This document shows, in pieces, positions 20,388 through 30,290 of a stretch of 64,000 bases of DNA. The position numbers and the translations under genes were made by a program. A model generated the notes under the pieces. That model made no database searches and was not told where the DNA came from. It was given only the letters and a program-made list of their open reading frames with translations. Numbering within the stretch: position 1 is the first letter of the stretch; each line of letters begins with the position of its first letter. The stretch comes from Bryobacterales bacterium (GTDB lineage Bacteria > Acidobacteriota > Terriglobia > Bryobacterales > Bryobacteraceae): contig PLOR01000021.1 of the NCBI GenBank assembly GCA_003142185.1, positions 182,102-246,101 on the forward strand, in the 5' to 3' direction.

Positions 20388-22354
20388 CGAATGCTCCCAA
20401 GAAGAATCCACAGCCCGCCCCCGGCGAGCGCCAATACGCTGGCTGCGCGCGCCAACCGCATTTCCACACCACCGTCGTAGACCAGGTCCACCACGCACGC
20501 GCCATCGCAGCGCGGCTCGACCACGATCTGCCCCAGTTTATCGCCCCAGATGCGGCGCGGCGCGCCGTTCACGCTGGCGTGCCAGCCTTCATCGAAAGTC
20601 ACCTGCACGCTGAGCAGGTATTCCGGCCGCCAATTGCCGGTGATGCGCGCCGCGCCAGTGCCGGTCCAGCGGAAATCGGCCGGCGGGAGTGTGGGATCTT
20701 CGAGCGCCGCGAGATAGGTCCGCTCCGCTACCAGGTTGTACGCAGCCGGAGTATCCGTCACCAGGTCGGCCGCGTGCAGGGTGTGCGCCAGCGAGGAGGA
20801 ACCGCGCGGCACGGCGTAGATCACTTCGGTCGAATCGCGCCACAGCACGGGCAAGGCGTGGAGCTTGTCGGGGTGGTTGTAGGGGTGATAGACCTCGCGG
20901 GATTGTGCGTCGCCGCCGACGATGGCATCGACACCATAGACCTTCAACCAGCCGAGGCCAACCTCCAGCGAGTCTCCGAAATATTCCTGATAGATGATGT
21001 CCTGCAAGAGGACATTGCGCATGCCGTTATCGAAGCCGCCGGTCAGCATCGGCGTGTCGCTAAAGGCGTTCATCCAGAAACCGATGGTTCCGGGCGCGAA
21101 GACCCGCCGCCCGGGCAGGTGCTCGCCCAGCCAGCGCGAAACCCGGTATTCGGCGGTGGTTTGGATGTCGATGGGCTGCTCCATGCCGCGCGCGCGATGG
21201 AGCTGGTAAATCCAAATCGGCGCAGCGGCGAGCGCCAGCGCGCCAACGACGATCAGTGCCGCGCGCCGTGGCAATCGCGCGTAAGCGGGCGCGGCGGCCA
21301 GCGCCACCAGCAGCCAGAAAGCCAGATCCATCTCGAGGTGATAGCGCTGCGGTTGCGGCAGCAGGGAAAAATGAAACCAGTAACCCGCCAATGCGATAAA
21401 CGCCGTGGCATAGAGAAACAGAACTCCGAAGCGCGCCGGGGCGGCCAGCCGCGTGCGCCGCATCGCCCAGGCCAGCGCCAAGAAACCGGCCGCGAAGACG
21501 GCGACCAGCGCCACGTGCATTGGGCCGGATTCGAACCTGCCGCCCACCAGCGGAGCATTGGCGCGTATGGTGGCGACGATGGAAGGCGCCACGAATGGCA
21601 GCGCGATGGCATACGCGTAGCAAGCGAGAGCGGCGGCGGTGAGCCACTGCCGGGCCGGGCGCGATTCAAAACCGGCAAAGAGATAAGCGCCCGCGCCCAA
21701 CGCCAGCGCAAAAGCGCCGATCCAGTTGCTCAGCACGGTGGCGGCCAGCGCCAGCCCGGCCAGCACGTAATAAACCGGCCGGCGTTTAGTCAGAGCCAGG
21801 TGCAACAGCGCGATGGCGAGCGGCAGGAACACGAGCGAGGTGAGATGCGGGCCTTCACCATAAGGCAGCAGAGTCGTCAAGCGGCGAGCCCCGAACCAGC
21901 CGCCGCTATCGCCGCGGACTTCACGCACCAGAAAGCAGGTGGGCGAAACCAGCGAGTAGCCGAGCCCTGCCAGCCAGGCGGGCACGCGCCCCGCGCCCAA
22001 TCGCCACGCGGCCCAGAACACCGTCACCGGGCCCAGGGCATAGAACACTGCCGTTACGATGTGGTACGCCAGCGCCGGCGAGATGCGCGCCGCGGCGGCC
22101 ACGCCGGCTACCGTGAAGTGCAGCAGCGGCGGATAGGTGTCCGGGTAGGGGATGCCTCCGTACCACAGCGGAAACCAGGTGAGGTGCGGAAAGTGGGCGA
22201 CGATGTAGCGCGCCAGGCCGATGTACGCGGCCTCGATCGACCCCATGTACTGGGTGTACGGAATGCGAAACAGCCGCCACACCAGGCCGGCATTGATCGA
22301 GAAAAGCGCCAGGCCAGCGGCCGCCGTCCTGAAAGCTTCGCGGAAACGGGGCAT
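20351..22354 (-). CDS. polytopic membrane protein (6-pyruvoyl-tetrahydropterin-synthase-related/GT-C-like)
   Basis: 667 aa with about twelve hydrophobic helices and a C-terminal extracytoplasmic domain. TWFPLWYGGIPYPDTYPPLLHF near residue 60 is the pattern of large membrane proteins of the PTPS-related/GT-C type, where the acidic-aromatic loops face outwards. The C-terminal part (RWTGTGAARITGNWRPEYLLSV onwards) looks like a beta-sandwich. It could be a polyprenyl-linked sugar transferase, but no catalytic residue can be proven. The ATG is preceded by TATAAT (22363-22368, minus) with 8 bases between and no SD. Confidence 0.65.
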   Translation of the reverse strand: MPRFREAFRTAAAGLALFSINAGLVWRLFRIPYTQYMGSIEAAYIGLARYIVAHFPHLTWFPLWYGGIPYPDTYPPLLHFTVAGVAAAARISPALAYHIVTAVFYALGPVTVFWAAWRLGAGRVPAWLAGLGYSLVSPTCFLVREVRGDSGGWFGARRLTTLLPYGEGPHLTSLVFLPLAIALLHLALTKRRPVYYVLAGLALAATVLSNWIGAFALALGAGAYLFAGFESRPARQWLTAAALACYAYAIALPFVAPSIVATIRANAPLVGGRFESGPMHVALVAVFAAGFLALAWAMRRTRLAAPARFGVLFLYATAFIALAGYWFHFSLLPQPQRYHLEMDLAFWLLVALAAAPAYARLPRRAALIVVGALALAAAPIWIYQLHRARGMEQPIDIQTTAEYRVSRWLGEHLPGRRVFAPGTIGFWMNAFSDTPMLTGGFDNGMRNVLLQDIIYQEYFGDSLEVGLGWLKVYGVDAIVGGDAQSREVYHPYNHPDKLHALPVLWRDSTEVIYAVPRGSSSLAHTLHAADLVTDTPAAYNLVAERTYLAALEDPTLPPADFRWTGTGAARITGNWRPEYLLSVQVTFDEGWHASVNGAPRRIWGDKLGQIVVEPRCDGACVVDLVYDGGVEMRLARAASVLALAGGGLWILLGSIRWRKRSDSATTN

Positions 22355-22371
22355 TGATTTCGATTATAGGA

Positions 22372-22579
22372 GGTGGGATAGACGATCGGTTTTTGTCGTC
22401 TGTTGGGATGGGCCGTCGGCCCGCGAAATTTCATAAAAGCACCGGTAACGCCGGCGGTCTTGCCGCCGGTGATTTGCCGGGATTCCTGGAACTTCGTGGC
22501 GGTTTTTTTTCGACCCTGTCACGGTGTTGTGCTTTAGGTGAGGCATTACAGACCACGAAAAGCGATGGTCTGTCCTACC
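22372..22579. repeat. REP family A inverted pair with a GC hairpin between
   Basis: Copy at 22372-22403 (GGTGGGATAGACGATCGG, T-run, GTCGTCTGTT) and inverted copy at 22547-22579 (ACAGACCACG...CGATGGTCTGTCCTACC). Between them is a strong hairpin CGGCGG-tcttg-CCGCCG near 22453. The pair lies between the divergent membrane-protein gene and the TA pair. Confidence 0.7.
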
Positions 22580-22583
22580 TGGC

Positions 22584-22613
22584 TTGACGGCGGGCTGCGG
22601 TGTGAAGTAAGTT
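22584..22613 (+). promoter_or_regulatory. putative promoter of the RelBE-like pair
   Basis: TTGACG (22584-22589), an 18-base spacer, and TAAGTT (22608-22613), 31 bases before the antitoxin ATG. Confidence 0.4.
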
Positions 22614-22644
22614 GGGAACGGCAATTCGAGGGAGACCACACGCC

Positions 22645-22836
22645 ATGACCGGAATTCAGTTCCTCACTGACGAAAAGGGCCGCAAGACGGCGGCGGTAAT
22701 CGACCTCAAGAAGCACAGGGCGCTCTGGGAGGACATCGAGGACGGCCTGATTTCGGAATCGCGCCGCAAGGAAAAGGGGATCCCGCTTGAAAAGATCAAA
22801 GCGGACCTGGTGAGACGCGGGCGGGTGCGTGGGTAG
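22645..22836 (+). CDS. RelB-like antitoxin
   Basis: 63 aa: MTGIQFLTDEKGRKTAAVIDL, then HRALWEDIEDGLISESRR and a charged tail. The short N-terminal beta-strand region (IQFLTDEKGRKTAAVIDLKK) followed by a helix that would wrap the toxin is typical of small antitoxins paired with RelE. The start at 22645 has GAGGGAG about 10 bases upstream. The stop overlaps the toxin start by 8 bases. Confidence 0.7.
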   Translation: MTGIQFLTDEKGRKTAAVIDLKKHRALWEDIEDGLISESRRKEKGIPLEKIKADLVRRGRVRG

Positions 22837-23092
22837 TTATTCCGTTGAGGTAAAGCCCGCCGCGCGAAAGGAACTTGAGGCGTTACCGGATAGCGTGCTG
22901 GCGCGCGTCCTCCAAAGAATGGAAGCGATGCGCCCTTCGCCACGGCCCGCAGGATGCAAGAAACTGCGAGGCTACAAAGATCAGTGGCGCGTCCGGGTCG
23001 GTGACTGGCGCGTAGTGTACATCATCGACGACGACGCGAAACTGGTTAGCATTACGCGCATCGCACACCGTCGCGAAGTGTACGAACGGTGA
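22829..23092 (+). CDS. RelE/ParE-family toxin
   Basis: 87 aa from a GTG at 22829. SYSVEVKPAARKELEALPD, GCKKLRGYKDQWRVRVGDWRVVYIID and ITRIAHRREVYER are the strand order and the basic/aromatic residues of RelE-type mRNA interferases that cut mRNA in the ribosomal A site. It overlaps the antitoxin by 8 bases, which is standard for TA modules. A truncated Xre-like gene follows downstream. Confidence 0.85.
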   Translation: MGSYSVEVKPAARKELEALPDSVLARVLQRMEAMRPSPRPAGCKKLRGYKDQWRVRVGDWRVVYIIDDDAKLVSITRIAHRREVYER

Positions 23093-23117
23093 CGGATCGA
23101 GGGCGCCGTCGTTACCA

Positions 23118-23241
23118 TTGAGCTTCTCGATACGTAGACTCAAACCGATCGTGGCGACGACGCCAGAAGACCTGGCAGCGGCGCTGGGGCTTTCCGCTGC
23201 AGCGGCAAAGGAGTGGCAGGTTCAACACGCGCTACTCAAGC
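23118..23241 (+). pseudogene. 5' fragment of an Xre-family antitoxin-like gene
   Basis: The peptide LKPIVATTPEDLAAALGLS then AAAAKEWQVQHALLKR looks like the start of small Xre-type DNA-binding proteins often encoded next to RelE toxins. After ALLKR the similarity stops abruptly and the frame runs into low-complexity Arg-rich sequence. The helix-turn-helix itself is missing. The break coincides with the truncated end of the convergent gene at 23236. Confidence 0.45.
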
Positions 23242-23478
23242 GTCGATCCGGCGTCGCAAGACGCTGCTCGCCGAATCGTAGACTGCGGTGTACTGTCCGC
23301 TGGCAAGCCGCTGCCGAAACACCTGCACCTCGCGCTCCGCTCTCGCCGTGATGCCGCGCACCCTCGTGACAGAGATCGAAACAACGATTATTAGGAGAAT
23401 CGGGCTCGGAATGAGCAACCAGAATATCCAGGAACGGCGGCTGCCTAGGCTGGTCTGTGGTGCGAAAAGGGCCTGCAT
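23236..23478 (-). pseudogene. truncated small membrane protein gene
   Basis: 80 aa: MQALFAPQTSLGSRRSW, a membrane helix (IFWLLIPSPILLIIVVSISV), then a soluble start AREVQ-like helix and RLASGQYTAVYDSASSVLRR. The last motif resembles the beginning of DUF-type ligand-binding domains that normally continue for another 100 residues. Its stop codon is provided by the converging Xre fragment, so the 3' part has been lost. The start at 23478 has GAGGGAGA about 7 bases upstream. It lies 24 bases after the HEAT-repeat gene on the same strand. Confidence 0.5.
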
Positions 23479-23501
23479 CAGAGAGTCTCCCTCTCGCCGC
23501 G

Positions 23502-25316
23502 TCACCCCGCTGCTCGCGCTGGAATCGCCACGCTAGTTTCTCCCCATCCCGACGGGCATTGGATTCTGATCTTCAGTTCGCGGGCTTCCCGGGACAGGGT
23601 CTGATAGGCGATTTCATAGCGCGCGTTGAGATTCAGATAGGCCTCCTCGATGCGGGCGATGATTTCCTCGGGCGCGGCGGCATACGTGTAGCTGATGCGG
23701 GCCTTGTTGCAGAGGTCCTCTAGGGCGGGGTTGGGGACCGACGAGATGACCTGGACGATGCCGCGGGCAGCGCCCATCGTAGCCACCAGGCCGGGCCCGG
23801 CGACGCCGCGAACCTGCTCGGCGGCGAAGACGATGACGTGGCGTTTGCCGCGCGCCAGGGTGGATTCGGCCCGCAGCGCGCGCCACAGGGTCTGCCACAT
23901 ATCGGCGCAATCGGCGCGCTGGGTCATCCGGCGGAAGGAATCGGCCAGGGCATCCTGATTGAGCGTAAAGGGAAACTCTTGGTTGGCCTGTGCCGCGGGG
24001 GCGGCCGGCGAAGCCTCACTGGCCGGCCTCCACGGCAAGTACGCCCACAAATCCGAAGGCCGTTTTCCAGCCAGGCAACCGAGCGCACCAGTCACCCAGG
24101 GAGGCTCTTCGGCCTCGCCGCCGCGGGGGAACAGGAAGACCACGGACATGGGGGGCGGACTGGGGCGGACGGTCACGTGGTAGTTCAGCACCGGCAGCCC
24201 GTCCTCGGAGAGCATGAAGTGGATGGCGCGCAACGCGGGCGGCGCGAAGCCAGCCGCACCCACCGCGACTTGCAGGCGCCGCGTCAGCTTGGGCCCGGAG
24301 GCTGCGGCGGCGGCCATGGTTTCCAGCATCAGACTGGAGAGGCGCCATGGTTGCCCGGTGGCCCCCCGCGCCATGGCTGCCTTGATGCATGCGACCGACC
24401 GCAAGGCCCGCGACCGCACCATCGGGTGCGGGTCCCGCAGCAACCTCGCCACTGGCTCGCGAAACCGCGGATCCCCGGTCTCTCCCATCACCCAAGCGGC
24501 CGTGGCCCGGAAGACCGCGTCCGTATGAGCGGCCAGTTTGATGGCTTCGGCGAGAGACGCTGATTCCCCCATCGCATAGAGCCCATAGAGGGCGTTGCCC
24601 ACCACGCGGTTGTTGGCATCGCGCAGGGCGGCCAGCATCAAGTCCCGTGCTTCTTCAGTCTCCACCCCCCACAATCCTTCCACCGCGTTGGCGCGCAAGC
24701 GGGGATCCGCGTCGCTCATGTGGCTTTGCACCCACGTGGCGCTGCGGTTGCTGCGCCCCATGATGAGCGCGGCCTTGGAGCGCAATCCGGCATCCGTCGA
24801 GTGCAGCAGGCGCGCGAGCGAAGGCAGGATGCGGGTGCCATCCGAGACGCGTGCCAGGATGTCCAGCAGGCGCGAGGCGTTGGCGGCGAGCAGCGGGCGC
24901 GTGCCGGCTGTCACCCCTTCCGCAAGGTGCCGGGCCAAGCCGATTTCCACCATGGGGTCGAGTTGGATCGCCATGCGGACAGCCGCCGCCGCCTGCTCAA
25001 CCTGTAGAGACCCTTCGCACAACAGGGGCTCCAGCAGATCGTTGGCGACCAGCAAGCCAACCAGGAAGCGCAGGCCGCGGGACTGTTCCTGGGTACGCAG
25101 CACTCCAAGCGCGCCGCGACAAAACAGGTCGGGATCGTTCCCCAGCAACTCTTCGATGCGTTGCTGATTCCCGGCCTCCCCCGCCGACACGCTCGCCACC
25201 AGGGCCGCGAAACCCGCCGGAGTGACGTCCCCCGCCTTCCCGCTGCTGGTCGCATATGGCAGCACATTCAACAAATCGGTTAATGTCCTTAAAACTTTAG
25301 AGTGTTTACACGGCAC
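23502..25316 (-). CDS. HEAT-repeat protein with a VWA-like C-terminal region
   Basis: 604 aa, no signal peptide. Residues about 150-330 are HEAT-like helical repeats (LLRDPHPMVRSRALRSVACI, ALRDANNRVVGNALYGLYAM). The C-terminal third has MSVVFLFPRGG, KRHVIVFAAEQ, IVQVISSVPNPALEDLCNKA and ends ARYEIAYQTLSREARELKIR, a pattern seen at the end of acidobacterial VWFA-related proteins. It could be a scaffold or sensor; no catalytic site is seen. The start is uncertain: the GTG at 25316 overlaps AAGGAG, so a downstream start is possible. Confidence 0.6.
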   Translation of the reverse strand: MPCKHSKVLRTLTDLLNVLPYATSSGKAGDVTPAGFAALVASVSAGEAGNQQRIEELLGNDPDLFCRGALGVLRTQEQSRGLRFLVGLLVANDLLEPLLCEGSLQVEQAAAAVRMAIQLDPMVEIGLARHLAEGVTAGTRPLLAANASRLLDILARVSDGTRILPSLARLLHSTDAGLRSKAALIMGRSNRSATWVQSHMSDADPRLRANAVEGLWGVETEEARDLMLAALRDANNRVVGNALYGLYAMGESASLAEAIKLAAHTDAVFRATAAWVMGETGDPRFREPVARLLRDPHPMVRSRALRSVACIKAAMARGATGQPWRLSSLMLETMAAAAASGPKLTRRLQVAVGAAGFAPPALRAIHFMLSEDGLPVLNYHVTVRPSPPPMSVVFLFPRGGEAEEPPWVTGALGCLAGKRPSDLWAYLPWRPASEASPAAPAAQANQEFPFTLNQDALADSFRRMTQRADCADMWQTLWRALRAESTLARGKRHVIVFAAEQVRGVAGPGLVATMGAARGIVQVISSVPNPALEDLCNKARISYTYAAAPEEIIARIEEAYLNLNARYEIAYQTLSREARELKIRIQCPSGWGETSVAIPARAAG

Positions 25317-25376
25317 TCCTTAGATGTGGGGTACGTAGGCTGGGGCGTGCCGGGCGTGCCCGGCCCCTACCTCGCC

Positions 25377-25382
25377 TATAAT
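25377..25382 (+). promoter_or_regulatory. -10 hexamer of acnA, leaderless arrangement
   Basis: A perfect TATAAT with 7 bases between it and the ATG at 25390, so transcription would begin at the start codon. No SD is present and no good -35 is seen. Confidence 0.45.
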
Positions 25383-25389
25383 CAAGTTG

Positions 25390-28041
<2,652 letters not shown>

Positions 28042-28050
28042 GCGGAGGCT

Positions 28051-28078
28051 AGAGGTTCGAGTCCTACCTGGGGAGCCA
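28051..28078 (+). other. tRNA 3'-end-like fragment
   Basis: AGAGGTTCGAGTCCTACC followed by TGGGGAGCCA resembles the T arm and CCA-terminated acceptor strand of a tRNA. The T stem has mismatches and no 5' half exists nearby. It lies 10 bases after acnA and 18 bases before the first of three TA modules. It may be a remnant attachment site or chance. Confidence 0.3.
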
Positions 28079-28095
28079 ACTCCAGTGGAGGAATC

Positions 28096-28413
28096 TCATT
28101 CCGCAAATACCTCTTGCAGCATCCTCAACGCGGCGGTGAGCGTCTTTGCCGGGACCACTCCCAGTTTCTTCGCCAGCCGTGTCTTGTCCACGGCGCGAAC
28201 CTGATCGAGCAGAATTAGACCCTTCCGGCCACCATGAGTGACGCCGATCCGAAACGGCGCCTCGCGACCTGCCGTAGTCATGGGTGCAACGAGCACTGTG
28301 CGCAGATGATCGTGCATTTCGGCCGGGGACACCACCACACACGGGCGCGTCTTCCTGATTTCACTCCCGACAGTAGGATCGAGATTCATGAGCCAAATCT
28401 CTCCACGCGTCAC
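28096..28413 (-). CDS. mazF: MazF/PemK-family toxin
   Basis: 105 aa. MTRGEIWLMNLDPTVGSEIRK, RPCVVVSP, VLVAPMTT and KGLILLDQVRAVDK are the characteristic strands of the MazF endoribonuclease fold, with the conserved basic and Thr residues present. It overlaps the antitoxin by 4 bases (ATGA). Confidence 0.9.
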   Translation of the reverse strand: MTRGEIWLMNLDPTVGSEIRKTRPCVVVSPAEMHDHLRTVLVAPMTTAGREAPFRIGVTHGGRKGLILLDQVRAVDKTRLAKKLGVVPAKTLTAALRMLQEVFAE

Positions 28414-28673
28414 CAGATCAGCTCCGAATCCTCCGCATTACCAAATTCGCCCATCACGAGTTCGTCGTCACCAGCCTCGGCAATTCTTCGGGCGGCCTCG
28501 GCCCAACCGGTGCGCGCCGCGCTCGCCGGCCTGCGCAACACAAGTGCGCCATCCTCGATTGTCATTTCCGCTCCCGCCTTCGCGTCCAGACCCAACTGGG
28601 CAAGTACCGGTTTTGGGATGACAACTCCTTGGGAGTTGCCTATCTGTCTTATGCTTACGTGTATAGCCCGCAT
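28410..28673 (-). CDS. mazE: MazE/AbrB-type antitoxin
   Basis: 87 aa. MRAIHVSIRQIGNSQGVVIP is the SpoVT/AbrB swapped-hairpin DNA-binding motif, followed by KPVLAQLGLDAKAGAEMTIE and an acidic toxin-binding tail. The start at 28673 is chosen because the motif begins there and promoter elements lie directly upstream. Confidence 0.88.
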   Translation of the reverse strand: MRAIHVSIRQIGNSQGVVIPKPVLAQLGLDAKAGAEMTIEDGALVLRRPASAARTGWAEAARRIAEAGDDELVMGEFGNAEDSELIW

Positions 28674-28677
28674 CGTG

Positions 28678-28712
28678 ATAACAATGTTATTCCGGCGGGC
28701 TTGGCGTGTCAA
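28678..28712 (-). promoter_or_regulatory. mazEF promoter with overlapping operator
   Basis: TTGACA (28707-28712), a 17-base spacer and TAACAT (28684-28689) on the minus strand. The inverted repeat ATAACA-a-TGTTAT (28678-28690) covers the -10 and ends 4 bases before the start codon, a natural site for MazE/MazEF repression. Confidence 0.6.
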
Positions 28713-28771
28713 GAATGGAGGGCGCCGAAGGAAACCATGCTTGCTCCAGTCCTCGCTGCCCGGCTCCGGTG

Positions 28772-29185
28772 CTACGCCCCAATCAGGATGATGTCCTCGG
28801 CGGCTGCGGCGACCCGCAACTCCGCATCGAGGGTTGCCAGCGGAAGACTGCGGCGGCGAGCCAATTCCAGGTACGCCGCGTCATAGAGAGTAAGGCGGTG
28901 TCGCGCGGCCAATTTCACCGTCGCACCCCAGGCGTGACGATCAGTCTCCGGATCGACGCTGATCGGCAGGAGAGCAAGGTCGGCCAGCGCGGCATCCCGG
29001 AAAGCCGCGTCCGTCCGCCCTTTTCGCACGCCCATTTCGAGAACGTTGCCAATTTCCAACCGCCAGAGTCCCGGGACCCAAGCTCCGGACTCGATGACTC
29101 GGGCCAGCACATCGGAGATCGCTCCAGTGGTTTCAGCAGCGTAAACCCAGGCGAGAGTTACGGAACTGTCGAGAACCAGACTCAA
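28772..29185 (-). CDS. PIN-domain toxin (VapC-type)
   Basis: 137 aa. MSLVLDSSVTLAWVYAAE with the first catalytic Asp (D6), a middle acidic cluster (WRLEIGNVLEM) and LTLYDAAYLELARRRSLPLATLD with the remaining Asp residues. Expected to be a Mg-dependent ribonuclease. It overlaps its Phd-like antitoxin by 4 bases. Confidence 0.88.
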   Translation of the reverse strand: MSLVLDSSVTLAWVYAAETTGAISDVLARVIESGAWVPGLWRLEIGNVLEMGVRKGRTDAAFRDAALADLALLPISVDPETDRHAWGATVKLAARHRLTLYDAAYLELARRRSLPLATLDAELRVAAAAEDIILIGA

Positions 29186-29433
29186 GCCCGGCCTTCATCC
29201 CGGTCAGCCTTGAGGACATCCCAATTGAAGGACCCGGTCTTCAGACTGCTGGCACGGGAGCGGATACGGTCCGCTGCCCCTTTCGCCTGCACGCGGTCAA
29301 TACCCCCGGCGCTGGCCACCAATCGAGCAACTGGTTTGCCGTGTCGGGTGATTACGATTTCCTCACCCCGCTCCACGCGGTCCAGTAGTGTACCGAGCGT
29401 GTTCTTGGCTTCAAAGGCTCCAACTTCCTGCAT
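29182..29433 (-). CDS. Phd/YefM-type antitoxin
   Basis: 83 aa. MQEVGAFEAKNTLGTLLDRV then GEEIVITRHGKPVARLV is the Phd/YefM fold. The C-terminal part (SLKTGSFNWDVLKADRDEGRA) would bind the PIN toxin. AGAGGAAG lies about 3-8 bases upstream of the ATG. Confidence 0.88.
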   Translation of the reverse strand: MQEVGAFEAKNTLGTLLDRVERGEEIVITRHGKPVARLVASAGGIDRVQAKGAADRIRSRASSLKTGSFNWDVLKADRDEGRA

Positions 29434-29441
29434 GGCTTCCT

Positions 29442-29466
29442 CTTAATCTAGCTTAAGCCAGCTTAA
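29442..29466 (-). promoter_or_regulatory. three phased TTAAG boxes upstream of the Phd-like gene
   Basis: On the minus strand TTAAG occurs three times at exact 10-base intervals (29462, 29452 and 29442 on the plus strand as CTTAA). The repeats are on one face of the helix and overlap a -10-like TAGATT, so cooperative antitoxin binding is plausible. Confidence 0.5.
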
Positions 29467-29484
29467 TTGGTTCCCGCAACCCCT

Positions 29485-29904
29485 TCACGCTGCCAGGAAA
29501 GGATTACTAATCCGAATACCGGCCACGATTGCGCCGTGCTGCAGGTCTTCGCTGTAGAGAAGGTCCGTCCCCGCCAAGCGCGCCGCGTGAACGATCATCG
29601 CATCCCAGAAGGAAACTCGATTCAGCCGGTGCAATTCAATGGCTGCGATTACATCGTCTTCCACGAAGCGAACGACTCGGGCGCGCGCGAGTAACTGAAC
29701 CTTCTGTTGCGCCGTTTCCGGATCGACGCCCAGTTTCCTGGTTGCGGCGGCAAAATACTCCTGCAAGACCTGAATGGAAACAACCAGCAGACCGGACCGC
29801 TGGTAGTCGGTGATGAGCTGAATTGCGCGCGCCTGCTTGGCTGGCGCAGACGCGTCGTCGGCGTAGATGAAAATGTTGGTGTCGAAAAATGCTGGCCGCT
29901 TCAT
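29485..29904 (-). CDS. PIN-domain toxin (VapC-type), second copy
   Basis: 139 aa from the ATG at 29904. MKRPAFFDTNIFIYADD gives the first Asp; VSIQVLQEYFAAATRKLG and FWDAMIVHAARLAGTDLLYSED give the rest of the acidic site. Not closely similar to the other PIN protein. The start codon overlaps the antitoxin stop by one base (TGATG). Confidence 0.87.
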   Translation of the reverse strand: MKRPAFFDTNIFIYADDASAPAKQARAIQLITDYQRSGLLVVSIQVLQEYFAAATRKLGVDPETAQQKVQLLARARVVRFVEDDVIAAIELHRLNRVSFWDAMIVHAARLAGTDLLYSEDLQHGAIVAGIRISNPFLAA

Positions 29905-30128
29905 CACCGCTCGTGAAGTTCTTCCCGATTGAACTTCCATCCGCGGGAATCGCCGTGAGCAAGCTTTGAGAGGCGCTCAAACTCTACGGCGTCTTCATTT
30001 GGATCTGACTTTCCGGCTAGTCGCTCGAGATATTCGCGAACCAGTTGATTGACACTCGTTCCCAGGGCCTCGGCTCGGCGGCGCGCACGGAGAATCACGT
30101 CGTCGTCGACGGAGAGCGTGACGTTCAT
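29904..30128 (-). CDS. VapB-like ribbon-helix-helix antitoxin
   Basis: 74 aa. MNVTLSVDDDVILRARRRAE then LGTSVNQLVREYLERLAG is a ribbon-helix-helix domain, followed by a toxin-binding tail (KLAHGDSRGWKFNREELHER). The mRNA appears to start at the ATG itself (see the promoter entry). Confidence 0.85.
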   Translation of the reverse strand: MNVTLSVDDDVILRARRRAEALGTSVNQLVREYLERLAGKSDPNEDAVEFERLSKLAHGDSRGWKFNREELHER

Positions 30129-30134
30129 ATACCC

Positions 30135-30163
30135 ATATTACGTGCGCACGGAATACGGGTCAA
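30135..30163 (-). promoter_or_regulatory. leaderless vapBC promoter with palindromic operator
   Basis: TTGACC (30158-30163), exactly 17 bases, TAATAT (30135-30140), then 6 bases to the ATG at 30128. The spacer contains the perfect 10-bp palindrome CGTGCGCACG (30141-30150), a likely VapB operator. Confidence 0.6.
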
Positions 30164-30290
30164 GCGCTAGAAATGGATGGAAACGGCCGAAACGTATCCA
30201 GTGTGGGGAGCCGAGCATATTGACCCCGCAACTTGCGCTACTATCAACCTTTTCGGAGGCATCTATGGCTGATGCGAGGGCGGTAGGCCG

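Noticed and set aside
20579..22357. 592-residue plus-strand frame opposite the large membrane protein
   Set aside because: Shadow frame, R/Q/G-rich, no start signal; the minus frame has coherent membrane helices.
28051..28078. Complete tRNA gene after acnA
   Set aside because: Only a T-arm and acceptor-like 3' part can be found; the T stem is mismatched and there is no 5' half or anticodon arm.
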